Positions 25,061 to 36,698 of a DNA stretch of 64,000 bases are shown here, piece by piece. Below the pieces are notes generated by a model. The model was not told where the DNA came from. It saw only the letters and a list, made by a program, of their open reading frames with translations, and searched no databases. Numbering within the stretch: position 1 is the stretch's first letter; each line of letters begins with the position of its first letter. This DNA is from Polyporus tsugae (taxonomy: Eukaryota > Basidiomycota > Agaricomycetes > Polyporales > Polyporaceae). The stretch is from assembly GCA_024305745.1 (NCBI GenBank), contig JAHRBS010000001.1, positions 1,054,001-1,118,000 of the forward strand, in the 5' to 3' direction. Made by a program: the position numbers and the translations under genes.

Positions 25061-25557
25061 CTACCGCCGGCGTTGGCTATAGTAAGGGTAGCATTCAGGA
25101 CAAAATTCGGGTCTAACGGCGGTAACAGTCTCGGAGGCGTCAGGTCCGAAATACTGCGGGGACGCATGTCAGTGGAGGTGGAAACCAGGGGCGTTTGACA
25201 GTACGCACGCGATCGCACATGCAATTGGGACACGGGTTGCGGTGGCGACGAGAATTGTAGCAGTACGCGTTCTCGCAGTCAATCTTACGCAGCTTCCTTG
25301 TCTGAGATGAGAAGCATTCGTGAGCTAAGAACCAACTTTAAACAGGGTGGTACTCACGATGATGTAGTGCTAAACACGGCAAGTGGCAGTGACATCAGCT
25401 GAACATGAAGCGCTGGGACCACAAAAAAGATGCAGACTACGCACGCCGCAGCCGTACTTGATTCCTTCGCTGTAAATCAGAGCGTCGTGAGCAAACGTTC
25501 ACCAGACAGTAAGGATGGCGGGGTGAGGAGCCGGACTTACGTTTCGAGGCAGCACAT
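25061..25557 (-). CDS. Small Cys-rich protein from five tiny exons
   Basis: Exons 25557-25541 (17 nt), 25471-25447 (25 nt), 25369-25358 (12 nt), 25301-25209 (93 nt) and 25153-25061 (93 nt) give 79 residues. Each intron has a good donor (GTAAGT, GTGCGT, GTGAGT, GTGCGT) and AG acceptor, and all phases fit. The peptide has nine cysteines, in CC near the start, GCGHY, DCENAYC, CPNCMCD and FCPECYPY. The paired spacing suggests zinc or disulfide binding. No signal peptide, so zinc is more likely (inference). I recall similar short proteins with a GCGHY motif in other basidiomycetes, but no function. It is invisible to an ORF scan because no exon exceeds 93 nt. Confidence 0.72.
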
Positions 25558-26577
25558 GTTGGAAAGCACAGCAGTATGGAACCTTAAAAGCTAAAGGCCT
25601 TCATAAGCGATCGGAGAAGCTTGGACACGGAGGAATGATGCGCTTACGGGAGCGGGAAGCACGGATGAGCAGCGCTCAGGAAGGTTGCGGAGAGAGTGCG
25701 GGAAATGCAGAGAACGGCGAGCTGGGGGCTGGCGATAATGTGGTGGGGATGTAGGTGTCGGTTACAAGATTTCGAGGTAAGCAGAAGATTAGAGTAGCGG
25801 AGGAGGAGCTCGGGGCAGATTATACAGGGGCGCTGAGAGCTTAGGGTAGAGAGGGGAGAAGAGGGAAGGCTTTATAGGGAACGGGGGTGTGGCCACATCA
25901 AAGGAGGGCGTGTAGTTTCCAACGGGGAACACGTTGAAGAAGGACAAGGCGTCGGAGTGTCACAGGTTGGGTGCTGGTGATCCGGAATGAGATCGATAAG
26001 ATTCGGCACGGAGTGAAGCTGAAACCGAAAAACGCGGTTGGCAACGAAGAGTGGAGATGAAAGGTGATAAGTGCGAGCGCGGCCGGCCACGCTGATGACC
26101 AACGAATAATCTCAAGGCGCGCTCTTGCGACGGAGAGTCACAGGGGCTCCGACCCGTCGATCGCCCTGCTCCCGAGCGGCACAAATGCACGGAAGCTCTT
26201 CCAGAATAAAGCAAGCCCTCCAACTCCGCACGCCTTGAACGTAATGGGCGACGAACATCAGTCTTCGAAACACTCCAGAGCAGGTCATGGGAGGCATTGG
26301 CCTCGGACAAAACTCAGGGCACCATGTCCCTCCGACCTGTGTCCAACGGAACGCCCGCTGGGGCCCGCTCAAACCCTCTCCCGATCCCCCGTTCCGGCCG
26401 CCGGGGGGGGGAGGCGCCCCACGTGGTGGTTACCCGAACCGGCATGTCCACCGACCGGCGACCGTATAATATTAATATTCTCGCACTGTGGACGGCGGCC
26501 GGGCCGGGGAAACCAAACAAACACCGGCATGACGACCGACGACGGTCACGCCGCCAGAGTGCTCCGCCACCGTCCAA
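25558..26577. other. Divergent intergenic region
   Basis: About 1 kb between the minus-strand Cys-rich gene and plus-strand TLG2, so it should hold both promoters. A G9 run lies near 26402. Open frames on both strands lack ATG or splice support. Confidence 0.4.
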
Positions 26578-29450
26578 ATGTCCTCCTCGTCCTCTTCCCT
26601 CAACCCGACCACGCGCTCTCGGACCCTCCTCTTTCTCTCCTACAGGGACTCCCGCGCAGGTGCCTCGCGCTCACGACGTTCACGAATTGTCGCAACCTAC
26701 GATGAGGCCCAGAACGAGGACGACGAGCACGAACGCCTCATAAACGCCGACTCCGGCCACATCTCAATAGATGCAGACCTTCCGCCTAAATGGTGAATGC
26801 CATTGCACGGTCTTCTTTCTCCGCCTCCGTCTTTTCACTTCCGGTGCACCTCGCGGCACATCAAGGCATCCGTACCTAAGCCGAACACACGACGCACTAC
26901 TCGTCAGACTGCCCGCGTCCCTCCGACTTCGCAACTCAGTTCGGGTGGGGGGTTGAGGGACAATACCTTTGCCGAGCCTGTGCCGAGCCTGACGGCATAG
27001 TGGGCAACTCGCGACAAGGGGGTGGAGGCTGTGATTGTGCGGACACCGTAATCTCTCGAGTAAGCTGTTTCCATTGGAAGAACCCGCTCTGAACCGTTTA
27101 CCCATCCATTGCTCATTCCTATGTGGTTAATGTGCCTGGGCAGGGCATGTCTTTTGCATTGCTCTGCCCATATGTGACATTCGTCGCTGGGAATGGTCGC
27201 TGTATGCGAAACGTTTGGCGAATGCAAATCGACCCCGTCCTTCAATCGACTTGTCCTCCACCATACCAGTCGCGGGCGTTGTGGTGTGCTTCCAAATCGC
27301 ACTTTCGGCGAGACAATTGCTGTCTTTGTGTGTGAACTCAGCACCGTCGAGCAGTTATGAGCGACTATTTGCTCACCAGATGAAGGCGTGTACAAGGGCT
27401 TGCTTTCATTTCCACTTCTGTCTCGCCCCATGCCGTCGTCTTCTGTGATCAAATCGACGCCCTCTAAGTCTCATGCGTTTGATGATTTGTATCCTCACCT
27501 TGGTTCCGTGCTGCATTATGCTTCACTATGGAAGTTTCTCTTCAAACAGGTACACGGGATGAGTACCTCGCACATCTTCGTCCGCCGGCCGCAGTATTTT
27601 CACCCAAGGTGTTGAGTTCGGCCGATGGACACTATACGGCCTCGAGTCGGGATGAGTCCGGTGTATGGCGGTATCCTACTATGACCGAGTGCCCGAACAG
27701 GTCGTTGATCTTCGTTTCTTTGCCACCCTCATCGGATGATTTGGTGGAGCCCATGCGTTTGCTCGGCGGATTACCAACAAGTAGCCGCAGTACACATCTC
27801 CTATCGCATGCGTACATCGGTCTTTGCAATGTCAGGTGCTAATCTATCGTTGGATCGCCAGGGTGGATATCGCTGATCAAGTCAAGGAGATAATAGCAGG
27901 CATACAGACTAAAAGTATGTTCCGTTTGCCTCGTTCTCTTGGTTGTTTAATTGGTGGCGTCGTTTTATCATAGCTAATTGTGTCGTGCTCTATAGTCGCT
28001 GCCCTCGACAAGCTTCACGCAAAGCATGTCCTCCCGGGATTTTCGGACCGGACCGCAGAGGAAAGGGAGATCGAGGCGTCCACTACGGACATCACTAAAG
28101 TACTTAATAGATGGTTATCGTTTTCACCTGTGCACTGACGCTCACCCCCTCGTGATTACCATTTGGCTCTATCGGTGATAGGACTTCCGACAATGCAGCA
28201 CTCTGATACAGCGGATAGGGTCAGTACCAACCCACACGTTCCCACCTTCCCATACCGGGGGGTCATCACACCACCACGAGCTCGCAGCGAAGAACGTGCA
28301 GCGAGGCCTCGCTGCGAAGGTCCAGGAACTGAGCGCCACCTTCCGCAAGAAGCAGCGAGTGTATATGGAAAGTGAGCACTCCTCTTCCTGTTCTGGCCGT
28401 TTCGACGATCGATGGCACATGATGGCCCGTCGTGTCGCTGCTGTGCGCGCGTGTTGTGCCAATGTTGAATGGCGGATTAATGATATTGACGCACACCTTC
28501 ACTCCACAGAGTTGCAAGGACACGCGATCAAGAACCAGGATTTACTTGCGGCGTCGGGCGCAGTGTCGCTCAAGGGGTCAGCAGGCATGTCTGCGCTCGC
28601 CGAAGACATGGAGGCAGCGGCGCAAGTACGTCACGCTTACCGTCTCGCCGGCTGCACGTCGGGTTGCATGACACCTTCCATGCTCACTAGCCCTTTCTTG
28701 TGCGCGTTCGTGCGGCCGTGCGTACGTCGGGTTCATTCAGTCGAACGAAGGCGTGGTGCTGCGTCTGGCGGCGCTGGATGACGGCCTTCAAACACGAGAC
28801 CGTGAACTGACGGAGATCGCGAAATCCATCGCCCAACTGGCAGAGCTATTCAAAGACCTGTCTGCGCTGGTCATTGATCAGGGAACGCTGCTGGATAGCG
28901 TGGAATACAACATCGAGCAGACCGCAGTGCAGATGGAAGACGCAGTGCGAGAATTGGACACCGCAACGAGGTGAGTGCAGCGCTGCCTTCCGTCTCGTGA
29001 TCTTAGGCATTACGCCGTGCGCTCGCCGGTGGGCGCAAAACTCCACGGAAGGTTAGAGCGTGTCGCTCTGGAGCTTCTCTAGTGACCCGTGCCCGCCTTC
29101 GGCGCAGTTCTCCGCCGTGCATGGCTCTCCATTGTCCAATTGACGAACAGAGCTAACGTAACTTCCCATCGTTGTACAGGTACCAGAAGAACACAGGACG
29201 CCGCCAGTGCATCTTTCTTCTCCTCCTGATCATCTTCGGCCTCATCATCGTCCTCATCTTCAAGCCGCGTCGAGACCACTCTCCACCCGCTTTACCCCCT
29301 GCCCAACCTCCTCCTGCTACGACGCCTATCACTGCAGTAGATGCGCTGCGGAGGGCAAGCGGAGCGCTCGGGACGCCGTCGCTGGGCGTGGTGGAGACTC
29401 CGCACGCGTCGATGCGTTTGTTGCGGTTTAGGAGGGGCGTGTATAGGTGA
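26578..29450 (+). CDS. TLG2: t-SNARE of the syntaxin-16/TLG2 family
   Basis: Eight exons (26578-26792, 27862-27914, 27996-28099, 28182-28223, 28281-28371, 28510-28625, 28741-28970, 29180-29450) give 373 residues. Order: N-terminal TRSRTLLFLSYRDS, then the family motif LPPKW-VDIADQ across intron 1, the Habc helices with LDKLHAKHVLPGF and AAKNVQRGLAAKVQELS, the SNARE helix (IAKSIAQLAELFKDLSALV) with its central Gln in the VIDQGTLLDSVEYNIEQ part, and a transmembrane tail (CIFLLLLIIFGLIIVLIF) followed by a Pro-rich lumenal end. It works in endosome-to-Golgi fusion. Intron 1 is about 1069 nt, twenty times the local norm. The acceptor of exon 5 (CGAG) is the weakest joint. Confidence 0.93.
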
Positions 29451-30612
29451 CTGGACTTGGTCAAGCACCGGTGACTTGCACGGATCATATGATTTATTGC
29501 TTTTTCGATATTTTCCGTATTGTAGATCTCCTCTAGTACCCTACTACCTCCCTCAGAATTCAGATAATGGTGGGCCCTTGCACGGAATGATGACCAGGCA
29601 TGGTGCGATGTGCACTACGTCGGTGGATGGCCTCTCATCGGAACGATTTCAGGCATAAAATTGTCAAACCAGCAATGCATGGTTAAGTATTGTATTCGAC
29701 AGGATAAGTAGCAGGACACACATGGTGTTTTAAGTTTCCGGATCCACAGGCCCCTCCCGATGGTTGTTAAACGTTAAACACTTCACCCCTCCTTCGAACT
29801 CCTTCGAAGTTTGAAGTTTAAATTTTATTTCTCCTGTGCCTGGCTACACTCCAAAGGCGCAGCCCTCATGCTTGCATTCGTTGCGATGGCGAACGTGTGA
29901 TTCACGACAAGGGTTTAAATTTTCGGTGGAGGGTGTGCATGTGCATTGATATGCATGTATACTGTAGCTCATTATTTGCGGAGCAGTTTTTTTTGGATGT
30001 GGCCGGGTCTGAAGATTCTCTGCGAAGTAGTATTCCTCGACCGCGATATCGATGTTCTGGTATACCTGAGCTTGAGTATGAAAAGCTAGAAAGTTCTCAA
30101 ATACGTATCCCTCATACTCCTTGGCCTTGATGTATGCGAGGTACACCGAAGGAGGTGTGTGAAAGGCAATGCTGCGGCCCGGCGAGTTTGATGTTGCGGC
30201 GAAGAAGAGAGCTTTATCGGGCAAGTGAGTTGCCTGTTATATCGGTCATGGTAACGGCTGCACTCCAATTGCGTATCGCGAAGCAGTCCAGACACTCTCA
30301 GCGTCCCCGCCCTATCAAGCAACCTCTCCTCATCCTCTCACGACTCCTGGCTCGTCACTGTCACGACCCACTCTTGTCTAGGACACAGGATTGGCTGCGC
30401 GACAACCTCCGACGCTGGAAAGTACCTCACAAAGTGGCACCCTAGCTTTGAATATTACCCCCACGGCGTCCCAGACCCGTCCGCCGTCTACACCGGAGCT
30501 CGCAACTCATCGCTTCTGTTCAATTTGACCTCTTCGCGTTTGACTTTGGGATCGCGACCGTCGAACCACCGGTCCCAAAGGTTATAAATCGAAAACCGAC
30601 GCGCCCGCCGCC
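29451..30612. other. Intergenic between TLG2 and the MscS gene
   Basis: TLG2 3' flank and MscS promoter. A minus-strand open frame at 30224-29844 (VYLAYIKAKEYEGYVFENF) reads fairly protein-like but starts only with TTG and has no partner exons, so it is not called. The last 60 bases carry a GC-rich leader directly before the ATG. Confidence 0.4.
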
Positions 30613-33600
30613 ATGGCCGCCTCGGGCCAGCACGACCGCAACGAGTCGTTTTCATCCAACTCACCCTTCAACGATCAAGCACCGTCTCCGCTCTATCCCC
30701 CTCAGCACACGCGCCCTCTCTTGTCGCACCCGAGTTCGTCCGCGACCGACCTCCCTGCTACAGCTGGAGAGCGCCTAGCATACATGCAGGACGAACCGCT
30801 TGCGCACTCCTACAGCCAGTACGACGCCGAGCGCGGACACAACTATCCACTGGGCCACGCGGGGGGAAGAAGCAAGTCCATGCCGATCCCAGGGGAGAGC
30901 GTCGATTTTGGGAAAAGGGCTAGCAGGAACGGGAGCTGGGATTTGTTCGCGGGCGTGAAGAAGTTCGAGCGGGGGTACGAGCAGTTTGATACGAGGAACG
31001 CGGCCGAGTCGCACCTCACGTTCGCAGACGGGGATGTGCCAAAGAACAAGGTACGTCGCACTTCAGTCGTGATGTCGCGGACGCGTGGTTGGGTGGATGA
31101 AGGAAGGAAGGAAGAGGGGTTTGTGGAGCGAGTGTGCATATACAATGAAGCAGAACGCTGACTACGGACGCCGCAGCTCACGAAACTGTACAATTACCTC
31201 CTGAATGTCTCGATCGTGACGCGGTGGATGCTTTTCATCATCCCCGTCCTTGCACTGCTGTGGATCCCTGGTATTCTCGGGCTCACCAAGTTTCCCAACG
31301 CCAGAGTGAGTCTTGCCTACAGATCGTGTTGGAGAACGAGCTTCTTGACGAACCGCCCTCCAGATTTATGGAGTCAAGCTCCTCTTCTGGAGTATCTGGT
31401 TGTCCGTAGTTTGGGTGGGTACGTGAACGTGTCGCCAACACCACCGCCTTGGTCGCTGACGCTGGGTTTATTCACACTGACAGGCTGGTGGGCTGCGCTT
31501 GCGACAATGTAAGTTCCCGGAGGCTTTGCAAAGCCGTCCTTACTTATATGCGGGGACAGGATGATCTTGCCGAAATTCCTTCGCAATACATTTGGTGTCG
31601 TCGTAGTGGGGACCAGGAAGTACATAGATTGGATTGAGGTGTTGCACAGGTTCGTGGCCTTCACCGTTTCTCTCGTTGAGAACTATGGGCTCAGTGGGTT
31701 GCAGATATGCCGCGTTCTTCGGCTGGTCGCTTGCCATCTGGATTTCCTATAACCCGCTCATCAACGCGCGGCAGCAGACGGACGATTCCTCATCTCAGAA
31801 AACTATTGATACCCTCAGCAAGCTGCTGTTCGGTCTCATGTTGTCCGCGGCTCTCCTATTCTTCGAGAAGATCTCCATCCAGTGGATAGCGGGCAAGTTC
31901 CACGAACGCTCATATGCAGGTGCGCGGCATGGTTCCAGTCATCCCGCCTCCAATCCAATCCTGAACTGCATGCACTGCAGAGCGCATCGCGGAACAGAAG
32001 TTTGCCGTGAGGGTGCTGGTAGCGCTTTATCAGCACTCAACGGATATCCCTGGACGCTCCGACACCCTGCGCGACGGGCCGCAAGGCGATCACAAACGCA
32101 AGACGATGATGAACCCGCAGAAGATCTTCAAGAAGGCCCTCAAAGGGGTCCGCCATGCCGCTACGACGACAACGACGGTCCTCGGCACAGTCGCGTCCGA
32201 GATCGCGGGCACGTCCGTGCTGCAACCCAACTCCCCGCAGGCGATGGTCAAGACCGCGCTCGAGTCCGCCAACAAGTCGAGGTTGCTCGCCCGACGGCTG
32301 TTCTACTCGTTTTCGCGCCCCGGATCCGACCGCCTGCTTGTGGAGGACATCGCGAGGTTCTTCAGGAATCCGGACGAGGCCGACGCCGCGTTTGCGATCT
32401 TCGACAAGGACTCGAACGGCGATGTGAGCCGGGACGAAATCGAGATGGCGTGCATGTATGTGCATCATCCCCGGGCCCCTTAAACTTATTGTTGGATGCG
32501 CTTGCTCAACTGCGCATATAGGGAGATCCACCGCGAACAACTCTCTATCGAGCACTCCATGCGTGATCTAGACAGCGCCGTCGGACGCCTTGACAACATC
32601 CTGATGAGCTTGTACTTCATTATCGTCATCCTCATCTTCGCTGTCGCTCTGGTGAGATCGGTCCCAATCGTCGATAGCTTGGTGGACTCAGCTGCCGTCT
32701 CTCTAGGAAGCGCAAGTGGCCACCCTGATCACCAGTGCTGGAACGCTCGTCCTCGGTATGTCTTTTGTCGTCGCCTGAGAATCTGTTTTGTATTGGCATG
32801 GATGGCTAATGCAGTGATACGCAGGTTTGAGTTGGCTGATCGGCAGCAGTCTGGCGGAGGTCCTCACCAGTATCATCTTCTTGTTCGTTAAGCACCCGTA
32901 CGACGTCGGCGACAGGGTGACTGTGAACAAGGACACGTTCACTGTGAAAGAGATCCGACTGCTCAGTACCATCTTCCTGGATAGCAATGCTTGTCTGGTG
33001 CAGGCACCGAACACGGTGTTGAACGGAGTGGTGCGTTTCCCTGTGCTATGATCGACGGAACGAATTGTTCATTGGGTGTATTCTGCAGTTCATCCATAAC
33101 ATGCGGCGTAGTCCTCAGATGTCTGAGTCGTTCGAGTTCGATGTAGTGAGTTCAGCTATATGTCCTTCTCCAATCTGTCGACATGCTCACACGCACACCA
33201 GGCGTACGCGACGTCGTTTGAGCAGATCGAGCGCCTGCGCGAGCTCATGCTCTCTTTCCTCAATGTCGAGCGTCGGGACTATCAGCCCATCTTCGACGTC
33301 TACGTCATCGGTGTGTTCGCTGGCAGGACTCTGCATAACAATTGGACGAAAGCTAAAACGAGTCCCCAGACATGCCTGGCCAGGAGAAACTCACGCTCAA
33401 GGCCGACATCAAGTACAAGAGCAACTGGCAGCAGGGCACTCTCAAGGCGCAGCGTCGCAACAAGTGGATCTGCGCGCTCAAGGCCTCCATGGAGAAACTC
33501 AAGGTCTTCGGCCCTGACGGCAACCCGAACGCCAACCCGGGACCTACGAAGTACACCCAGGTGCCGTACGAGGAGGTCTTGCGCCAGGAAGAGGCCGCGA

Positions 33601-33956
33601 AGAGAGGGCAGCACCCGTCCAGCGGCAGCTCCATGTCGGAGCTCCATGTCCCGAAGTCCGACTGGACGTTCGCGGACCAGAACTCGGCAATCGTCGACGA
33701 CTCGCAGGACGTGTTCGGGGAGCGGGACCAGGTGAGCCACAGCAGCTGTGCTGTCTGCCAGGCGTGAACGGTTAGTCACACTGATGGTACTTATTCTCAG
33801 CTCTTCATGACGAACCCCCGTCAAATGACGGCCCCCCGGCACCGACCACTTCCCAGCATGCCCACGGCTGTGACGATGCCGGCACCGTCATCGACCTCAC
33901 CCCCACAAATGGAGGAGATTGAGCTCACCCCACGGCCTGGTATTCCTTATGTCTAA
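30613..33956 (+). CDS. EF-hand mechanosensitive channel (MscS family)
   Basis: Fourteen exons (30613-31050, 31177-31305, 31364-31418, 31484-31508, 31560-31649, 31705-31919, 31981-32455, 32522-32651, 32707-32755, 32825-33030, 33089-33145, 33202-33310, 33370-33731, 33801-33956) give 831 residues with all phases consistent. About 150 soluble residues are followed by four membrane helices. An EF-hand loop (DKDSNGDVSRDE) at roughly residue 460 is completed across an intron. Then come the MscS pore helix and beta domain (LITSAGTLVLGLSWLIGSSL, FLFVKHPYDVGDRV, VQAPNTVLNG, IHNMRRSPQMSE). This matches fungal Msy1/Msy2-type channels, which sit in the ER and shape the calcium response to hypo-osmotic shock. 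The C-terminal tail is Pro/Ser-rich. Confidence 0.92.
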
Positions 33957-34256
33957 TGATCTAGCAGATAGGTGATATAGAGGTAGATATATGTAGCGTA
34001 ATATCTTTATTGCTCCGCTTCGCATCAGCGTTCTAACACTTCGGACCCAACATACTGACCAGTACTTATTCCTTGCATACTGATATCCATCATACGACAC
34101 CCTTCATGACACTATCTATGTCTTGTAGATACCGTTGAATATAATCGCTTATCCCTCGTTTACCCCCGCTGCGCTCAGTCATCATAAGATGTAATATAAA
34201 GCAACGGTAGTCGAAAGAACATCGAAAGCATACACACAGAATACAAGTGCCGCTGA

Positions 34257-35971
34257 CTAGCCAACGTTCCACCCGTTAGCCTGGGCCGAAGGCGATCCCC
34301 AGCCCTGGGCAGCGGGACTGCCCCAACCGCCAGAGCCACCAGAGCCACCAGCCCCACTTGCGGGGGCGGCACCCCAGGGAGCAGCAGCAGCAGAAGGGCT
34401 CCCCCATCCGCCGGCTCCCCCTGCTGCCTGCGCTGGACTGTTTCCCCACGTGCCAGTCGCACCTCCCCCTGTCCGCGCCGGGCTGCTGCCCCAGCCGCCG
34501 GTCGCACCCCCGCTTGTCCGTGCGGGACTCCAGGACGGGGCTCCGCCACCTGGTGGGGCACCCCAGCCGCCGCCCGCTGCTGGGTGCTCGTGGCCGTTTG
34601 GTTGGCCGGTGAGCGCGCCGGCCCCGCTCTGGAACGCGTCGTTCTCTGGCGGCTCGGGCTTCAGTCCGAGGATGAGGTTCGCGAGTTTTGTCTGCAACTC
34701 TTGGAGACCCTGTAGGCCATCCGACCTCGGTTAGTCACTGTTAGTCACTGCAACCGCAACCGACATGTGAAAGATATGGGAATGGGAGGTAGGGACAAGT
34801 GCAAGGGTAGGGACAAGTGCAAGGGCAAGGGCGAGGGGGAATCGGGCGGAATGCATACCTTGTGCACGACCTCCTGCGCTCCTAGACTCCCGTCTGTCTC
34901 GATCTCGAGGTAGAACTTGCCCGCCTTCGCGTTGTAGTCAAACTGCTCGTCGTCGCGCGGCGGGTCCTCCTCCTTCGCGTTTTCGCTGAGCGGCCACTCG
35001 GCCCGCGCGTCGGACTCGTACCAGTAGGACGTGTGGCGGAGCTTGTTGTGAGGGTCGTATTCGAACGCGACAGCCGAACATGGCGACCATTTTGCGTGCT
35101 CTTTTGCAATACCCTGGTACGGGATGGGATGTTGAGATGGAGGAGATGGAGGGGACGCACTGTGATGTGTGACGCACCTTCTTCGCTATACAGCGCACCT
35201 TCAACTCCTGGCCCATACGGATTTTACAGATGAGGATTGGGGGAACGTCCGGGTCGTCTTGTATGCCATGATTGGTGAATGGGAAAGAAATTGGAGAGAT
35301 GCACACGTACCTTTGCCCACGGGGTGCCCGAAGTTCTCCACCCGCTTCGCAAGCTCCTCGCCCGTCTCGTCTGGGTCAAAAGAGTTGTATGCCCCTGGCC
35401 TGGTCGTCGGGACGACCTCGAGCATGTTGCTTGTGATGAACATCGTCTTGTTCGCCTCGTGACACGCGACGTCCAGGCGCAGTTCAATGGCGCAGAACTG
35501 ACACCGGACTTCGCATGTGCAGTCCTGCTCGCGGTTTCAGCACGACAAGGCCGGATGAAGGAAGAAGGGGAACGAGGAACGGACGTACTCGTGTGTACCG
35601 CATAGCCTCATCGCACATCGTGCTGACCAGCGGAATCATGCCGAGCCGGTGAGCGATGAACTCGTCCGGCAGCACGGTCGTGTTCGTTTCGATTTCCACC
35701 ATGTCGATGGCTGTAGCCGCGAACGTCGGTGAACATCCTGCGCTCCTGCTCTTTCTCACACAAGAACACTCACCAACGGTGGGAATGTCTGCTATCACGA
35801 CTCTCCGGAACGAATTCGCGAATCTACGGATCAAGGGTCATGAGCTCGAGCAGTCGCGACGGGTGGCTGAGGGTATACGGACGAGAGGTCGACATTTTGA
35901 AGGACAAAGTTGACGGAGTTCTTCTTGAGGTCGCGTATACGAACGATGGGCTCCACATCTGACGACTGCAT
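34257..35971 (-). CDS. RPB3: RNA polymerase II subunit RPB3 with Gly/Trp-rich tail
   Basis: Seven exons (35971-35883, 35823-35774, 35710-35589, 35524-35311, 35257-35178, 35113-34859, 34709-34257) give 420 residues. The alpha-like subunit motifs are clear: [20 protein letters not shown] at the start, [30 protein letters not shown], and the zinc site [10 protein letters not shown] in exon 4. RPB3 pairs with RPB11 to form the assembly platform of Pol II. The last exon is unusual: after [21 protein letters not shown] it adds about 110 residues of Gly/Ala/Ser/Pro with seven WG and one terminal GW dipeptide, often as GGWGSP. The yeast and human proteins are shorter, and I know of no such tail in them. 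Confidence 0.94.
34790..34825. repeat. Two 18-bp tandem repeats in an RPB3 intron
   Basis: Two perfect consecutive copies of an 18-bp unit beginning tagggacaag, inside the last RPB3 intron, followed by a degenerate 'aagggcaagggcg' stretch. A polymorphic minisatellite is likely. Confidence 0.8.
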
Positions 35972-36698
35972 TCTGACAACAAGAGCCGGCGTGGACTGAG
36001 GAAGGACGCGCAAGTCCAACTTGAAAGGGGGCGAGCTGCAGTGGCCGTGGCTGAGCAAGCACTATTGGCGCCCAAAGCCTCACCACAATTAGTAACTCTA
36101 ACGCCCAAGTCTAGATCTTCAAGTCATGAAACAGTGCACCAGCCTTTGGTTCGACACACAAGCATGGAACAATCTTGTTATGAGAACATGTTATTACTCA
36201 AAACTGAAGAGGTTGGCAAAAGACCCAGAGTTTTATCGCGACTCTTGAAGACGTTTGGCCTGCCAGGCTGCCACGGTGTGAAGCACGGTCAAGTAATGTG
36301 TTCAAGCTTAAGCTTATTGGTAAGTGCAAGAAAACGCGGGCCAGGATGACACTCTTTCGTCTGATATCGAAGATCAGGCAACATCGTGTATGGCCCCTAC
36401 AGAATAATACAGACAAGAAGCCCCTGGTTCAGTTTCTTGTTTACCAAGGGGGAAAGTAGCACGTCAAGAACGCGAGCAGGCTAAGGTATGGACAACGACG
36501 AGTATACAAAGTATACAATGCGATCAATAATCTAGTCGAGCAATGTGGGCCGCGATGTGCAGAATAAGGATACGCATGCAAGGACAGAACAGACAGGGTG
36601 ACAGAAACATGGGCGACGACGTCAAGCTAGCGATGGCTACTCTGGAAAATTGGACACAATCGTGAGCACAGCACGACAATGGGCGGGGCGCAAGCATG
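35972..36698. other. Intergenic, RPB3 promoter side
   Basis: 5' flank of RPB3 and 3' flank of the RING gene, both minus strand. No gene seen. Confidence 0.45.

Noticed and set aside
26904..27452. 182-residue minus-strand ORF inside the long TLG2 intron
   Set aside because: No ATG start, low-complexity and no recognisable domain; a nested gene cannot be supported.
29844..30224. 126-residue minus-strand ORF
   Set aside because: Starts only with TTG, has no splice partners and no family likeness; noted in the intergenic entry only.
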